Notes: generated from the sequence alone by a model not told the origin. Shown: positions 9,715 to 19,330, counted from the first letter of the stretch. The stretch is DNA of 64,000 nucleotides from Symbiodinium natans (GCA_905221605.1 CAJNDS010002745.1:939703-1003702), one strand, 5' to 3'. A program made the numbers and translations.

Positions 9715-9850
9715 GTGCTTGGCGACCAAGCTTGGCGACCCCTTCAGGGGTGTGCCTGCAGGCCCGATCAGCCTAGATCGGGCCTGCGTGGTCTCGCTGA
9801 GCGCTCGACGGCGCCCACTCACCTCTAGAATGAGAGGGGTGGTGGGCGGG
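9715..9850. other. cluster of hairpins, including a perfect 12-bp stem at 9758-9787
   Basis: GCAGGCCCGATC (9758-9769) pairs with GATCGGGCCTGC (9776-9787) across a 6-base loop. A GGCGACC direct repeat and CCCACTCACCTCT/AGAGGGGTGGTGGG flank it. It could be a structured RNA or a mobile-element end; no family recognised. Confidence 0.5.
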
Positions 9851-9858
9851 TTTAGGGT

Positions 9859-10099
9859 TTAGGGTAATAGACACCCTGGCTCACAGGGGAGCCAGGCCCC
9901 CGCAGCATCTGCTCCTCCGATTGATGCCAGGGTGCTCAGGGCCGCAGGGCCTACACGTTTCTGGTCCTGCTTCATGCGGGCCCTCCTTGCGGGCGCCTGG
10001 ACGTGAGCGGGAGCTCCAGCAGATCGTCCGAGGCCCAAGCGGGATGCGCTGCCAACTGGCGCAGCCACAGCTGCATTGTGCCGCAAGTCGGCTGACTTG
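9859..10099 (-). CDS. predicted terminal exon (stop at 9859)
   Basis: Acceptor CACTCAG. The frame in phase with the preceding exon runs 80 codons to a stop and is Ala/Gly/Arg-rich (contains RRARMKQDQKRVGPAALS). A second frame is open for the first 120 bases and contains MQLWLRQLAAHPAWASDD, so the frame choice rests on phase. Confidence 0.45.
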
Positions 10100-10400
10100 C
10101 TGAGTGAGATTCAACCTCAACCTTAAGCCTGAACCCATACTCTAGGGTTGTACCTGGGACCCTTTCTGGGGCTGAACGATCCTTAAGGTAGTAGAAGGGC
10201 CATACTAGGAGAGTATTGGGGCGATTCTTTAGGGCTACAACCTTAGGGGTTTAGGGTTTAGGGTTTAGGGTTTATAGGGTTTATAGGGTTTATAGGGCTT
10301 ATAGGGTTTTTAGGGTTTATAGGGTTTATAGGGTTCATAGGGTTCATAGGGTTTATAGGGTTTATAGGGTTTATAGGGTTTAGGGTCTGAGTCGCTTGAC

Positions 10401-10449
10401 CATGCGAAGTTCGATGTCGAGCCTGGCCCACCATCGACTCCAACGCCTC
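10401..10449 (-). CDS. predicted exon
   Basis: AG acceptor and GTCAAG donor. 49 bp, phase 1 in and phase 2 out, matching both neighbours. Reads GGVGVDGGPGSTSNFA. Confidence 0.4.
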
Positions 10450-10479
10450 CTGCGGGAGGGGCTACGGCGCTGAAAAAAA

Positions 10480-10584
10480 GAAGAACCGCCCTAAACCCTA
10501 AACCCTAAACCCTAAACCCTAAACCCTAAACCCTAAACCCTAAACCCTAAACCCTAAACCCTAAACCCTAAACCCTAAACCCTG
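10480..10584 (-). repeat. (CCCTAAA)n array
   Basis: About 13 near-perfect heptamers on the plus strand. In the direction of transcription this is TTTAGGG, inside the intron between 10889 and 10449. Confidence 0.9.
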
Positions 10585-10596
10585 GGCCTCCCCTAA

Positions 10597-10858
10597 AGAC
10601 CTATGAACCTTATGAACCCTATAAACCCTGGAGACCCTATAGACCCTATAAACCCTATAAACCCTATAAAACCTATAAACCCTATAAACCCTATAAACCC
10701 TATAAACCCTATGAACCCTATAAACCCTGTAAACCCTATAAACCCTATAAACCCTATGAACCCTATAAACCCTATAGACCCTATAAACCCTATAAACCCT
10801 ATAAAACCTATAAACCCGAAAAACCCTATAAACCCTATAAACCCCATAAACCCTGGAC
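10597..10858. repeat. 9-mer telomere-variant array (CCCTATAAA)n
   Basis: About 28 nonamers with CCCTATGAA and CCCTATAGA variants: the heptamer plus a two-base insertion, locally homogenised. A matching TTTATAGGG array lies at 10270-10380, so the two flank 10401-10480 in inverted orientation. Confidence 0.9.
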
Positions 10859-10888
10859 CTCCTACGCCCTAGACTGCTAATCCCAAGC

Positions 10889-10908
10889 CTGTAATCTCAG
10901 CCTCTCGA
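10889..10908 (-). CDS. predicted micro-exon (20 bp)
   Basis: AG acceptor and GC donor. Phase fits both neighbours (CREAEIT). At this length it could be chance. Confidence 0.3.
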
Positions 10909-11322
10909 CTGGGTTTAGGGTTTAGGTTCAGGGTCTGCCGTAGAAAGGCTCATCTCACAGGGTTTCTAGGGGGTACTAAGTAGACTGGAACTTCCAAGTA
11001 GGGGTATTGGGGAACCCTAAACCTTCAACCCTCAACCCTAAACTCCCTAGCACACCCTAAACCCTTAACCCACCAAACCCAACCCTACTGGTGCCTAGTA
11101 GGGGATGAGGGTACCTCTTTCCCTCATCCCCGGGACCCGAACGCCGATACCCTATGCCCTAAACCCTAAACCCTAAACCCTGAACCCTGAACCCTAAACC
11201 CTAAACCCTAAACCCTAAACCCTAAACCTAAACCCTGAACCCTAAACCCTAAACCCTAAACCCTAAACCCTAAACCCTACCTAGACCCTAAACCCTAAAC
11301 CCGAGCCAGGCCCTCCACTCAC

Positions 11323-11375
11323 CAGGCCTTGGAGCTGTCGAGCCTTGCAAAGGCGAAGCGATATGCGTCGCGCGC
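11323..11375 (-). CDS. predicted exon
   Basis: Acceptor GCTCAG|G and a perfect GTGAGT donor. Reads ARDAYRFAFARLDSSKA, phase 0 in. CCCTAAA lies on one side and TTTAGGG on the other. Confidence 0.6.
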
Positions 11376-11490
11376 CTGAGCTCCGGTTTAGGGTTTAGGG
11401 TTTGGGGCTTAGGGTTTAGGGTTTAGGGTTTAGGGTAAAGGGTTAGGGTTTAGGGTTTGGGGTTTAGGGTTTAGGGTTTAGGGTTTAGGC

Positions 11491-11535
11491 CGTCCGCTGA
11501 GTGACAGTCAGAGGTGTGAGGGTGAAGGGTTTGCC
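11491..11535 (-). CDS. predicted exon
   Basis: 45 bp, phase 0 at both ends, reads GKPFTLTPLTVTQRT, with a GC donor leading into telomeric repeat. Confidence 0.5.
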
Positions 11536-11709
11536 CTACACCCTGGAACGTAAACTGTTTGCCGTGAACCCTGGACACTAAGCCCTACGTAGATCCTAAA
11601 CCCTAAACCCTGTAACCCCAGAACCCTAAACCCTAAACCCTAAACCCCTGAATCCCTAAACCCTAAACCCTAAACTCCTGAAGCCTTTGAAGTTTGGGCC
11701 TCAGAGGGC

Positions 11710-11747
11710 TTCGGGCTCAGGATTCTTGCATCGCATCACCAAACTCC
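11710..11747 (-). CDS. predicted exon
   Basis: 38 bp, begins in the phase left by 11906-11967. Reads SLVMRCKNPEPE, GC donor. Confidence 0.5.
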
Positions 11748-11905
11748 CTCAAACCATCAAGCCCCCAAACCCTGAAACCCTTAAACCCTGAAACCCTGAA
11801 ACCCTCAAACCCTGAAACCCTTAAAACCCTCAAACCCTCCAACCCTGAAACCCTTAAACCCTCAAACCCTCAAACCCTGAAACCCTGAAACCCTTCAACC
11901 CCTGC

Positions 11906-11967
11906 CGGTCTCAGCACTCGGCTCCATCTGCTTGCTTGTCGGGATGTACGCCTCGGAAGGGCTGCTT
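11906..11967 (-). CDS. predicted exon
   Basis: Acceptor CTCCCAG, GC donor. Reads SSPSEAYIPTSKQMEPSAET. Confidence 0.55.
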
Positions 11968-12380
11968 CTGGGAGATTAGGGTTTAGGGTTTAGGGTTTAG
12001 GGTTTAGGGTTTAGGGTTTAGGGTTTAGGGTTAGGGTTTAGGGTTTAGGGTTTTGGGTTTAGGGCTGGGGTTTAGGGCTGGGGGTCGAGGGCTGCTCAAC
12101 CACTGTAGGCCTTGAACCCTTCAACCCCTAATCCCTAAACCCCGAATCTCTGCACATTAAGCCCTTACCCTAGGCCCTAAACCCTAAACCCTAAACCCTA
12201 AACTGCACTTAGGCTCTGGTCCTGCATGCGGCCCCTTGCATTTAGAGGAACCCTAAACCCTAAACCCTAAACCCTCCCAAACCCCAAACCCCAAACCCTA
12301 AACCCTAAACTTTAAACCCTAAACCCTAAACCCTAAACCCTAGACCCTAGACCCTAGACCCTACCCCCTAGACCGCAGAC

Positions 12381-12410
12381 CAGAGCCCAGCCCCGCGCTG
12401 TGGTGTTGGT
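12381..12410 (-). CDS. predicted exon
   Basis: 30 bp between an AG and GTCTGC, reads TNTTARGWAL. Bounded by about 22 TTTAGGG units on one side and CCCTAAA on the other. Confidence 0.4.
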
Positions 12411-12422
12411 CTTGCGATTGGT

Positions 12423-12585
12423 GTTTAGGGTTTAGGGTTTAGGGTTTAGGGTTTAGGGTTTAGGGTTTAGGGTTTAGGGTTTAGGGTTTAGGGTTTAGGG
12501 TTTAGGGTTCGGGGTTTAGGGTTCGGGGTTTGGGGTTTGGGGTTTGGGGTTTGGGGTTTGGGGTTTGGGGTTCATGTTGTCAGTT
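12423..12585 (+). repeat. (TTTAGGG)n turning into (TTTGGGG)n
   Basis: Near-perfect heptamers, then seven TTTGGGG units. Intronic in the minus-strand gene. Confidence 0.9.
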
Positions 12586-12845
12586 CTGAAAATGATGGTC
12601 CCCTTGTGGGTACCCTAAGTGATAGGGGCCGCCTTATACTAAGGATAATTCAGAGAATCCCCCATGTGGGGTCTGGGGCTTGGGAGACGGCTAAATTACG
12701 TGAATGGAGGGCCTATAGGATTGCTATGGGAATCGTAACCATGGCTCGGCAACGGAAATTTAGAGTTAGTGACCAACCCTGCCAAGCCGTAAACACTAAA
12801 CCTCATAGGGTAGAATGGCCCTTTAAAGGGGACCTTTTCTAGCCA
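12586..12845. other. unique 260-bp intronic segment
   Basis: AT-richer than its surroundings, with partial inverted similarity at its ends (GGTCCCCTTGTGGG against CCCTTTAAAGGGGACC). Its plus-strand 101-codon frame begins inside the repeat and is not convincing. Probably a degraded foldback element. Confidence 0.4.
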
Positions 12846-12898
12846 TAAAAACCCTAAACCCTAAACCCTAAACCCAAAGCCCCTTAAAACCTAGACAC

Positions 12899-12949
12899 GC
12901 CTGCGTGGGTCTTTTTGCACGGGCGCAGAGCATGGTGACAAACTGAGCC
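12899..12949 (-). CDS. predicted exon
   Basis: 51 bp, donor GTGTCT. Two frames are plausible (AQFVTMLCARAKRPTQA, or GSVCHHALRPCKKTHAG), depending on the unresolved upstream phase. Confidence 0.45.
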
Positions 12950-13039
12950 CTCAGCCGTCAGGAGCTGAGAGTTTAGGGTTTTAGTGCTTAAGGTTCAGCG
13001 TTTAGGGTTCAGCGTTTAGGGTTTAGGCTAGGGCTTAGG

Positions 13040-13106
13040 GGTTCAGGTTTTTGGTTTCAGGGCTCAGGGGCTTAAGGTTTAGGGTTTAAACCCTAAACCC
13101 TAAACC

Positions 13107-13138
<32 letters not shown>

Positions 13139-13270
13139 ACCCTAAACCCTAAACCCTAAACCCTAAACCCTAAACCCTAAACCCTAAACCCTAAACCCTA
13201 AACCCTAACCCTGAACCCTGAACCCTAAACCCTAAACCCTCAACCCTAAACCCTAAACCCTAAACCCTGG
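13040..13270. repeat. loopless telomeric foldback inside an intron
   Basis: TTTAGGG-oriented repeats meet CCCTAAA-oriented repeats head to head at about 13088 (GGGTTTAAACCC). The two arms can pair with no loop, and the foldback sits wholly between exons 13330-13385 and 12899-12949. Confidence 0.8.
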
Positions 13271-13329
13271 TTTTAGGGGTTTAGGGATCAGGTCCCGGTT
13301 CTTCGGCTGATGGCCCTCCTACCTACCAC

Positions 13330-13385
13330 CTTCCCCTCGAGTCGAGAGGGGTGAGAGAAGGCTCGATGCGGAGTCCCCCGGGCAG
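13330..13385 (-). CDS. predicted exon
   Basis: Acceptor CTCAG, donor GTGGTA. Reads LPGGLRIEPSLTPLDSRG in one frame; a second frame is also open. Confidence 0.5.
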
Positions 13386-13631
13386 CTGAGTTTTGGGGGG
13401 CGTTTAGGGCTTAGGTTTAGGTTTTAGGGTTTGGGGTTTAGGGTTTAGGGTTTAGGGTGTAGGGTTTAGGGTTTAGGGTTTAGGATCCTAGCCCTAAAGC
13501 CTGAACCCTAAACTCTAAACCCTGAGGCCCTTCGTTATATACGCCTTGGGCTAGGCCCTTCCCTCTCTAACGCCCTTCAGCCCTAGCTCCCTCCCTTCTG
13601 CGGGGCATCGGTGGAGAGCCGGTTCATTTAC

Positions 13632-13662
13632 AGGCCGCGGGGGCCAGAGACTCTTTTGCCCC
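13632..13662 (-). CDS. predicted exon
   Basis: 31 bp between ATTCAG and GTAAAT, reads GAKESLAPAA. Confidence 0.45.
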
Positions 13663-13887
13663 CTGAATGAAGATGTCTTACACTCGGGTTTAGGGCTAGG
13701 GCTTAGGGCTTAGGGTTTAGGGTTTAGGGTTAAGGGTTAAGGGTTAAGGGTTTAGGGTTTAGGGTTTAGGGTTTAGGGTTTAGGGTTTAGGGTTTAGGGT
13801 TTAGGGTTTGGGGGTTAGGGTTTAGGGTTTAGGGCTTAGGGTTTAGGGTTTAGGAGGCTTAAGAGCGACTCCAGGTCAGATCTAAGC

Positions 13888-13932
13888 CTTCAGTTCAGGC
13901 ATCTGCATCGTCTTGATGGAGACGATCCAGTC
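13888..13932 (-). CDS. predicted exon
   Basis: Acceptor GAGACAG|G, GC donor, exactly 15 codons: DWIVSIKTMQMPELK. Confidence 0.6.
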
Positions 13933-14417
13933 CTGTCTCTTTGCGGTTTAGGGTTTAGGGTTTAGGAAATCGGGGGCCTTATGGGCTTCCCTTAAGGCTT
14001 TCAGGGCCTTACTTTTTTAGGGATTGGGGTTCTGGGCTGAGGCCTTTGGGGTTTCGGGTTCGGGGTTCAGGGGTCGGGCTTCGGATTCAGGATTCAGGAT
14101 TTGGGGTTTAGGGTTCAGGGTTTAGGGTTTAGGGTTTAGGATTTAGGGTGTAGGCCTTCCCTTCCAATCCCTGCAAGGCCCCCTGCGGGTTAATCACCCC
14201 TAGTCTAGGGGTGCTGCAGCAACTCCATACCCCAAACCCTAAACCCTAAACCCAAAACCCAAAACCCAAACCCCCCCCCCCCCCCACCCACACGCGCCCC
14301 CACCCCCGGCCGGACTCTCCCTTCTCGGATTCCCAAACCCGATTCGGACATGTGAGGTCCACTTCCCGAAACCAGCAAGATCCCTAAACCCTAAACTCTG
14401 CACCCTAAAACCTGAAC

Positions 14418-14457
14418 CCTTTTGCAAAACAGATGCGTTCCGGACAAACAATATTGT
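14418..14457 (-). CDS. predicted exon
   Basis: Acceptor TTTAAG, donor GTTCAG. Reads TILFVRNASVLQK. Confidence 0.5.
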
Positions 14458-14746
14458 CTTAAACGCAGCCTGAGGGTTGAGGCCTCAAGGGGACGAAGCG
14501 GGTTTAGGGTTGAGGCTTTAGGCTTTAGGGTTTAGGGAGGGGGCATCAGGGTTGAGGCCTAAGGGTCTCGGGCTTAGGGCGCGCAGGGCTTAGGGTTTGT
14601 TGTTCCTCTTCTTGAACGGCATGAGCCAAAGAAGCCAGCCCTAAACCCTCAACCCTCAACCCTAAAACCAAAACCCTAAACCCTCTAAACCCCTAAACCC
14701 TAAAACTTAAGCCCTAAACCCTAAACCCTGAACGCTGCATCTGATG

Positions 14747-14820
14747 GGGACCGAAATCCTCAAAGCCTAAGACCCCTCCTCCCGGCTCCGGGCGTTGCTG
14801 GCGCGCAAAGTGAGGAGCTC
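14747..14820 (-). CDS. predicted exon, ends uncertain
   Basis: Open in two frames (LLTLRASNARSREE, or APHFARQQRPEPGGG). Acceptor AAAG|G. Confidence 0.35.
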
Positions 14821-15139
14821 CTTTCAAACATAGGGTGTAGGGTTTACGTAGGGTTTAGGGTTTAGGGTTTAGGGTTGAGGGTTGAGGGTTTAGGGTTTAG
14901 GGTGGGTTTAGAGCTTCAGGGCTTTTGGGCTACAAAGGGTTATTTCGGCCTTTCGGAGGCAATTCTGAACTTTAAAGCTTCCCTAAACCCTACACCCATA
15001 GGGTTTAGAACTACAGACCTTGAACTCAGTTCACTTAACGCGCAAGCTGCACACACACACACACACACACTCACACAAACACTCACACACACCCTTTAAA
15101 GCCCTGTTCCTCAAAGTGGCTTTGGCTAATATACACAGC

Positions 15140-15470
15140 GAGGCTTCTAAACCCTGAACCCCTAAACTCCTAAACCCCTAAACCCCTAAACTCCTAAACC
15201 CCTAAACTCCTAAACTCCTAACTCCTAAACCCTAAACCCCTAAACCCCTAAACCCCTAAACTCCTAAACCCCTAAACCCCTAAACCCCTAAACCCCTAAA
15301 CCCCTAAACCCCTAAACCCCTAAACCCTAAACCCCTAAACCCCTAAACCCCTAAACCCCTAAACTCCTAAACTCCTAAACCCCTAAACCCTAAACCCCTA
15401 AGCCCCTAAACCCCTAAACCCCTAAACTCCGAAACCCTAAACCCCTAAGCCCCTAAACCCCTAAACCAAA
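15140..15470. repeat. 8-mer telomere-variant array (CCCCTAAA)n
   Basis: About 40 octamers, with CTCCTAAA and a few heptamers. Abuts the exon at 15475-15534 on its donor side. Confidence 0.9.
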
Positions 15471-15474
15471 ACAC

Positions 15475-15534
15475 TTTGCCGCCAAGGCGCGGCACGATCA
15501 CCGACCTTGTAGTCGATGATGAGGCATATCTTGG
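15475..15534 (-). CDS. predicted exon
   Basis: Acceptor GTGCAG, donor GTGTTT, reads AKICLIIDYKVGDRAAPW. Phase 2-base start matches the 1-base remainder of exon 16549-16594. Confidence 0.65.
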
Positions 15535-15756
15535 CTGCACTTAGGAGGGTGGCTAAAAATTGAACTTTTAGCTGCCTTTATTAAGAAACCCAATAACCCA
15601 AGAAGGCTAAAGATGTAAAGTTACAGTAAAGCACCACAAAGATATCTGCCGGGTCAGGATCGAGAATGCAACCCTAGACCCTTTGCAGGGTTTAGGGTTG
15701 AGGGTTGAGGGTTGAGGGTTTAGGGTTTAGGGTTTAGGGATTTAGAGATGAGGGTT

Positions 15757-15896
15757 TGGGGTAGTTTCATGGGCCCTTAATATGGTCCCTTACCTGCTTT
15801 AAAGTGTTCTGGGCCCTTGGGTTGTATAGGGTATATAAGGGGTATGTAAGGGGTACCCTTTTAAGGGCCCATACTAAGGGACCATGTAACTACCCT
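15757..15896. repeat. foldback element, family A
   Basis: Left arm GGGGTAGTTTCATGGGCCC and right arm (reversed) AGGGTAGTTACATGGTCCC, with CCCTTA repeats inside. About 140 bp, intronic. Other copies: 20321, 20421, 31291, 38868, 50090, 50542, 63015. Confidence 0.75.
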
Positions 15897-16548
15897 AAGA
15901 TACCAAGCCCCAAGAGTAACCTAGGCATCAAAAGGCTACCCTTGTTGGTTTAAAGGGGCTTATAAGGGAGCCGAAATCTGAAGAAATAGGGAACAAGGGG
16001 GGTCTACTAAGGGTCCTAGTTTAGGGTTTAGGGTCTAGGGCTTAAGGTGCGGTGGATTATTCACTTGGAGCATCCCACCTTGAAACTCAGCAAGTTGACA
16101 GGTACTGTCAGGATCCCTCTGTTTGGGGTTTGGGGTTTAGGATAACCGAGTAACAGCCAAAGGACTGTACCCTCTGCATGGTTCAAGATTGGGGGGTTTT
16201 AGGGTTCAGGGCCCCTAAACCCCAAACCCGAAACCCTAAACCCTAAACCCTAAGCCCTAAACCCTAAACCCTAGACCCTAAACCCTAAACCCTAAACCCT
16301 AAACCCTAAACCCTAAACCCTAAACCCTAAACCTTAATCACTAGGTTGCCCAGTGACCTAGGGTGCCCTTTTTTCTTAAGGGGGTTTATGGGGGGCACCA
16401 AGCCCCCCGAAAAGGGAATAAGGGCAATAATGGGCATCCAAGTACAAAACCCTAAACCCTAAACCCTAAACCCTAACCCTAAACCCTAAACCCTAAACCC
16501 CACTACTGGGCATCCTAGTAATTAACACCTCAGAGACCCGGGCCTCAC

Positions 16549-16594
16549 CATTGGGAGTGTCCAGTGCCTGCACGGCAGTGATGTCGCGCCTTGG
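16549..16594 (-). CDS. predicted exon
   Basis: Acceptor TCTCAG, consensus donor GTGAGG. Reads PRRDITAVQALDTPN. Confidence 0.6.
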
Positions 16595-16737
16595 CTGAGA
16601 GTTTAGAGCTGAGGGACTGGGGTTTCGGGCCGAACGCCCTAAACCCTAAACCCTAAACCCTAAACCCTAAACCCTAAACCCTAAACCCTAAACCCTAAAC
16701 CCCAAGCCCTAAACCCTAAACTGTGAGGGTTCAGGGC

Positions 16738-16818
16738 TGAGAGTTCTTCGGGCCGAGATCGTGGGCTCAGCCACAAGAACTCGTGGCCGCTGCGGGCCGA
16801 TCCCATGTGATATGTGCA
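16738..16818 (-). CDS. predicted exon
   Basis: Acceptor CCTAG, GC donor. Reads GIGPQRPRVLVAEPTISARR. Confidence 0.5.
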
Positions 16819-17096
16819 CTAGGTTCCGAGCCTGAGGCTCAGGCGTTCAGGGTTTAGGGTTTAGGGTTAGGATGCAGGGTTTGGGGTTTAGGGGTTAGGG
16901 TCAAGTTTAGGGTTTAGGGTTGAGGGAAACCCGCACTTACAACTAGGCAAGAATTTCCATGTTCAGGGATGTAGGGTTTAGGGCGTGGGGGTACATCGTG
17001 ATACTACGTCCATGATTCAAGGGTTGGCCCGTCTAGACTCACAGAAGCTTGCTTTTTCTCCATCTGGCGGCTGGTATGATGCGACAAAGGGGCTAC

Positions 17097-17204
17097 TCTG
17101 AACTTGGGCGATTCAAGGCGTGGCAGTCTGGTGCGCCATCGCCTTTGGCTTCATCTAGACGGCGTCCGACACACGGACGTCGATTGCCCGGTAAACTCCC
17201 GAAG
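17097..17204 (-). CDS. predicted exon
   Basis: Acceptor GTGCAG, donor GTAGCC. Contains RRLDEAKGDGAPDCHALNRP. Confidence 0.5.
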
Positions 17205-17346
17205 CTGCACCTGAACCCCCGCAAACCCACTCCTGATCCCTAAATCCCTAAATCCCTAACCTAAACCCTACACCCTAAACCCTAAACCCCGAACCCTAAA
17301 CCCAGAACTACACCATGACCTAAGGCCCACAGCCAGCACCCCTAAC

Positions 17347-17373
17347 TTCCCACAACACCTCAAGCCATGGAAT
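17347..17373 (-). CDS. predicted exon (27 bp)
   Basis: Acceptor TTGAG, donor GTTAGG, exactly nine codons IPWLEVLWE, in phase with the 60-bp exon upstream. Confidence 0.5.
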
Positions 17374-17522
17374 CTCAAGTGGGGAGGCCCCCCCCAGCAA
17401 GGAACCCCCAGAAGAAGGGCACGAAGGGACCCCAGGACATATTTCCTCCTTATCCCGAAACCCTAAACCCTAAACCTTACTAAATCCTAAACCCTAAACC
17501 CTAAACCCAACATGTCCTAAAC

Positions 17523-17582
17523 GGCTTCTTCGCTAATCCACAAGCACCAGGGCGGTTCCTTCTTGGGGCCTCCCTTGAAACT
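17523..17582 (-). CDS. predicted exon
   Basis: Acceptor CACAG; the donor is GTTTAGG itself, the start of telomere-like sequence. Twenty codons in phase 0, contains GGPKKEPPWCLWISEEA. Confidence 0.6.
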
Positions 17583-18007
17583 CTGTGAGCTACAAGCCAG
17601 GGCCCTCCATATCACAAGTAGAGTGGAAAGGGCCCTAAGCCCTGACCCTAAACCCTAACCCCTCAACCCTACACCCTAAACCCGAAACCCTACACCCTAA
17701 ACCCTATACTATACCCTGAACCCTAGACTATCTCAGGTTTGGGCTACAAGCCTTTCTAACTTACATGTCCTTAGCTGAACTTCATGTGGGGGTTTACGAA
17801 AATAGGGGATCTCGAAAACAAGCTCTAAATAGGAGGATTCCCTTATAACAAAGGCCCCAATAAGGTACCTCCTAATATCGGAAACCACCAAGCCCTAAAC
17901 CCTAAACCCCTAAACCCTGAACCCTAAACCCTAAACCTTAGACCCTAGACCCTAAACCCTAAACCCCTAGTAAGGGGGCCCCTGACTTGTGGGGGAGGTC
18001 TCAGCAC

Positions 18008-18067
18008 TCAGCACTCCTCCACGTCATCGTCGTCCGGCTCCGGGTCCAGGAATCTCGGTCCGCTAGG
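18008..18067 (-). CDS. predicted terminal exon with stop
   Basis: Twenty codons including TGA, phase 0, acceptor CGAAG. Acidic end PDDDDVEEC. Confidence 0.6.
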   Translation of the reverse strand, partial: PSGPRFLDPEPDDDDVEEC

Positions 18068-18512
18068 CTTCGAGGTTTAGAGGTTGAGGGTTTTAGGGTT
18101 TAGGGTTCAGGGTTTAGGGTTCAGGGCTTGACGGGTTGAGGGGTTGAGGGGCTGAGGAGTGGAGAGGTTGAGAGGTTGAGAGGTTGAGAGGTTTGGAGGT
18201 TGAGGGCCTCAGGGCTGCTGGATTAAAGGCGCTTGGGGTCTTGAGCTTCAGGTTGAAGGGTTTAGGGTTACGCTTGAGGGCTTAGAGTAAAGAAAGCAAA
18301 CGTTGTTGGTGTTTTCATGGGATTTCCAAAACAGGAAGTCCTAAACCGGTGGGTTTAGGGAGTAGGGCTTAGGGGTACCCCAACCCCCCCCCCCCCCCCC
18401 TCCCACCCGCCCTCTAAACCCCCCCCAAAAAAAGCTTAACCATGAACCCCAACATCCTAACCCTAAACCGTAAACCGTAAACCCTAAACCCCCAAGGCGT
18501 CCTAGAAGCGGC

Positions 18513-18588
18513 CTGGAGGGTGGCGGCTGCTTTGCGGGTGGCGCCTTGGTAATGGGCGGCCCCCAAGGAGCTGGCGTTGGCTTCGGGC
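18513..18588 (-). CDS. predicted exon
   Basis: Acceptor CCGAG|G, GC donor. Reads PEANASSLGAAHYQGATRKA and on. Confidence 0.6.
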
Positions 18589-18596
18589 CTCGGTTT

Positions 18597-18760
18597 AGGG
18601 TTTAGGGGTTTAGGGTTTAGGGGTTAGGGTTTAGGGTTTAGGGTTTAGGGTTTAGGGTTTAGGGTTTAGGGCTTAGGGCTTAGGGCTTAGGGCTTAGGGC
18701 TTAGGGCTTAGGGCTTAGGGCTTAGGGCTTAGGGTTTAGGGTTTAGGGTTTAGGGTTTAG
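18597..18760 (+). repeat. TTTAGGG array with internal GGGCTTA block
   Basis: Heptamers switch to about ten GGGCTTA units (18668-18730) and back again: local spread of one variant. Confidence 0.85.
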
Positions 18761-18764
18761 GAGT

Positions 18765-19330
18765 ACACAAAAACACGTATATATGATTATAAATATACAT
18801 ATACCTTTGCGAATACAGGTACATGTACATATAAAGATACACACATAAGCATTAAATGGATGATTAAAAACAAATAAAAGACAAACACACAATTAAACAA
18901 AACAATTTAAATAAGTATGAATACAAATATAAGTATAAATAAAACTATATACTTATCTATATATATATATATATACGCGTATAAATATGCTGATGTAGGA
19001 TTCCGGTAGTGGGCTTATGATGTGTGTGTGGGGGCTCAGGTATATGTACACACATATTGCTTTTTAAGTACATACATACACGTGTATTGTGCGTGTCCTT
19101 CTTTATGTCATTGTGAGAGTACGGGCCCGCAGACTTTAGGGCGCAATTGGCCACGGATTTTCACATGGAACAACAATCGCTAGGACAACGACAACAAAAA
19201 GACAAACACTCAAACAAACACACAAACAAACCAAAAACACATACAAACATACATACATTTTTACATTGAACACATTCACTTGTACGTACATGCGAGAATC
19301 TTTGTCTTCTGCCGCGGACACGCCTCAGCA
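18765..19330. other. AT-rich island
   Basis: About 560 bp of TA, ACATAC and CAAACA-type sequence, including (TA)n at 18957-18976, in otherwise GC-rich DNA. It lies inside an intron of the 21050-18008 model. Short frames on the minus strand look like translated simple repeat. Confidence 0.6.

Larger units (their letters stand above)
9859..17582 (-). other. gene model: many small exons in telomeric-repeat introns, function unknown
   Basis: About 17 predicted exons (27-241 bp) read on the minus strand from 17582 down to a stop at 9859. Phase agrees across several joins: 16549-16594 (phase 1) into 15475-15534; 11906-11967 (phase 1) into 11710-11747; then 11491-11535 and 11323-11375 in phase 0; 11323 (phase 2) into 10889, 10401 and 9859. 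Donors include GTGAGG, GTGAGT, GTTTAG and several GC. The remaining joins are unresolved. The first exon listed need not be the true start, and no domain is recognised. Confidence 0.5.

Noticed and set aside
9859-10110. PX-domain end (MQLWLRQLAAHPAWASDD) in an alternative frame
   Set aside because: Attractive resemblance, but the frame stops early and does not match the phase of the upstream exon; not enough to claim.
10593-10872. Long repeats of Ile-Gly-Phe or Asn-Pro-Ile in both strands
   Set aside because: Direct translation of CCCTATAAA nonamers; a nine-base unit keeps all frames open.
11100-11150. Exon reading GIGVRVPGMRER
   Set aside because: The segment is a small inverted repeat (GGGGATGAGGG with CCCTCATCCCC) and breaks phase between well-fitting neighbours.
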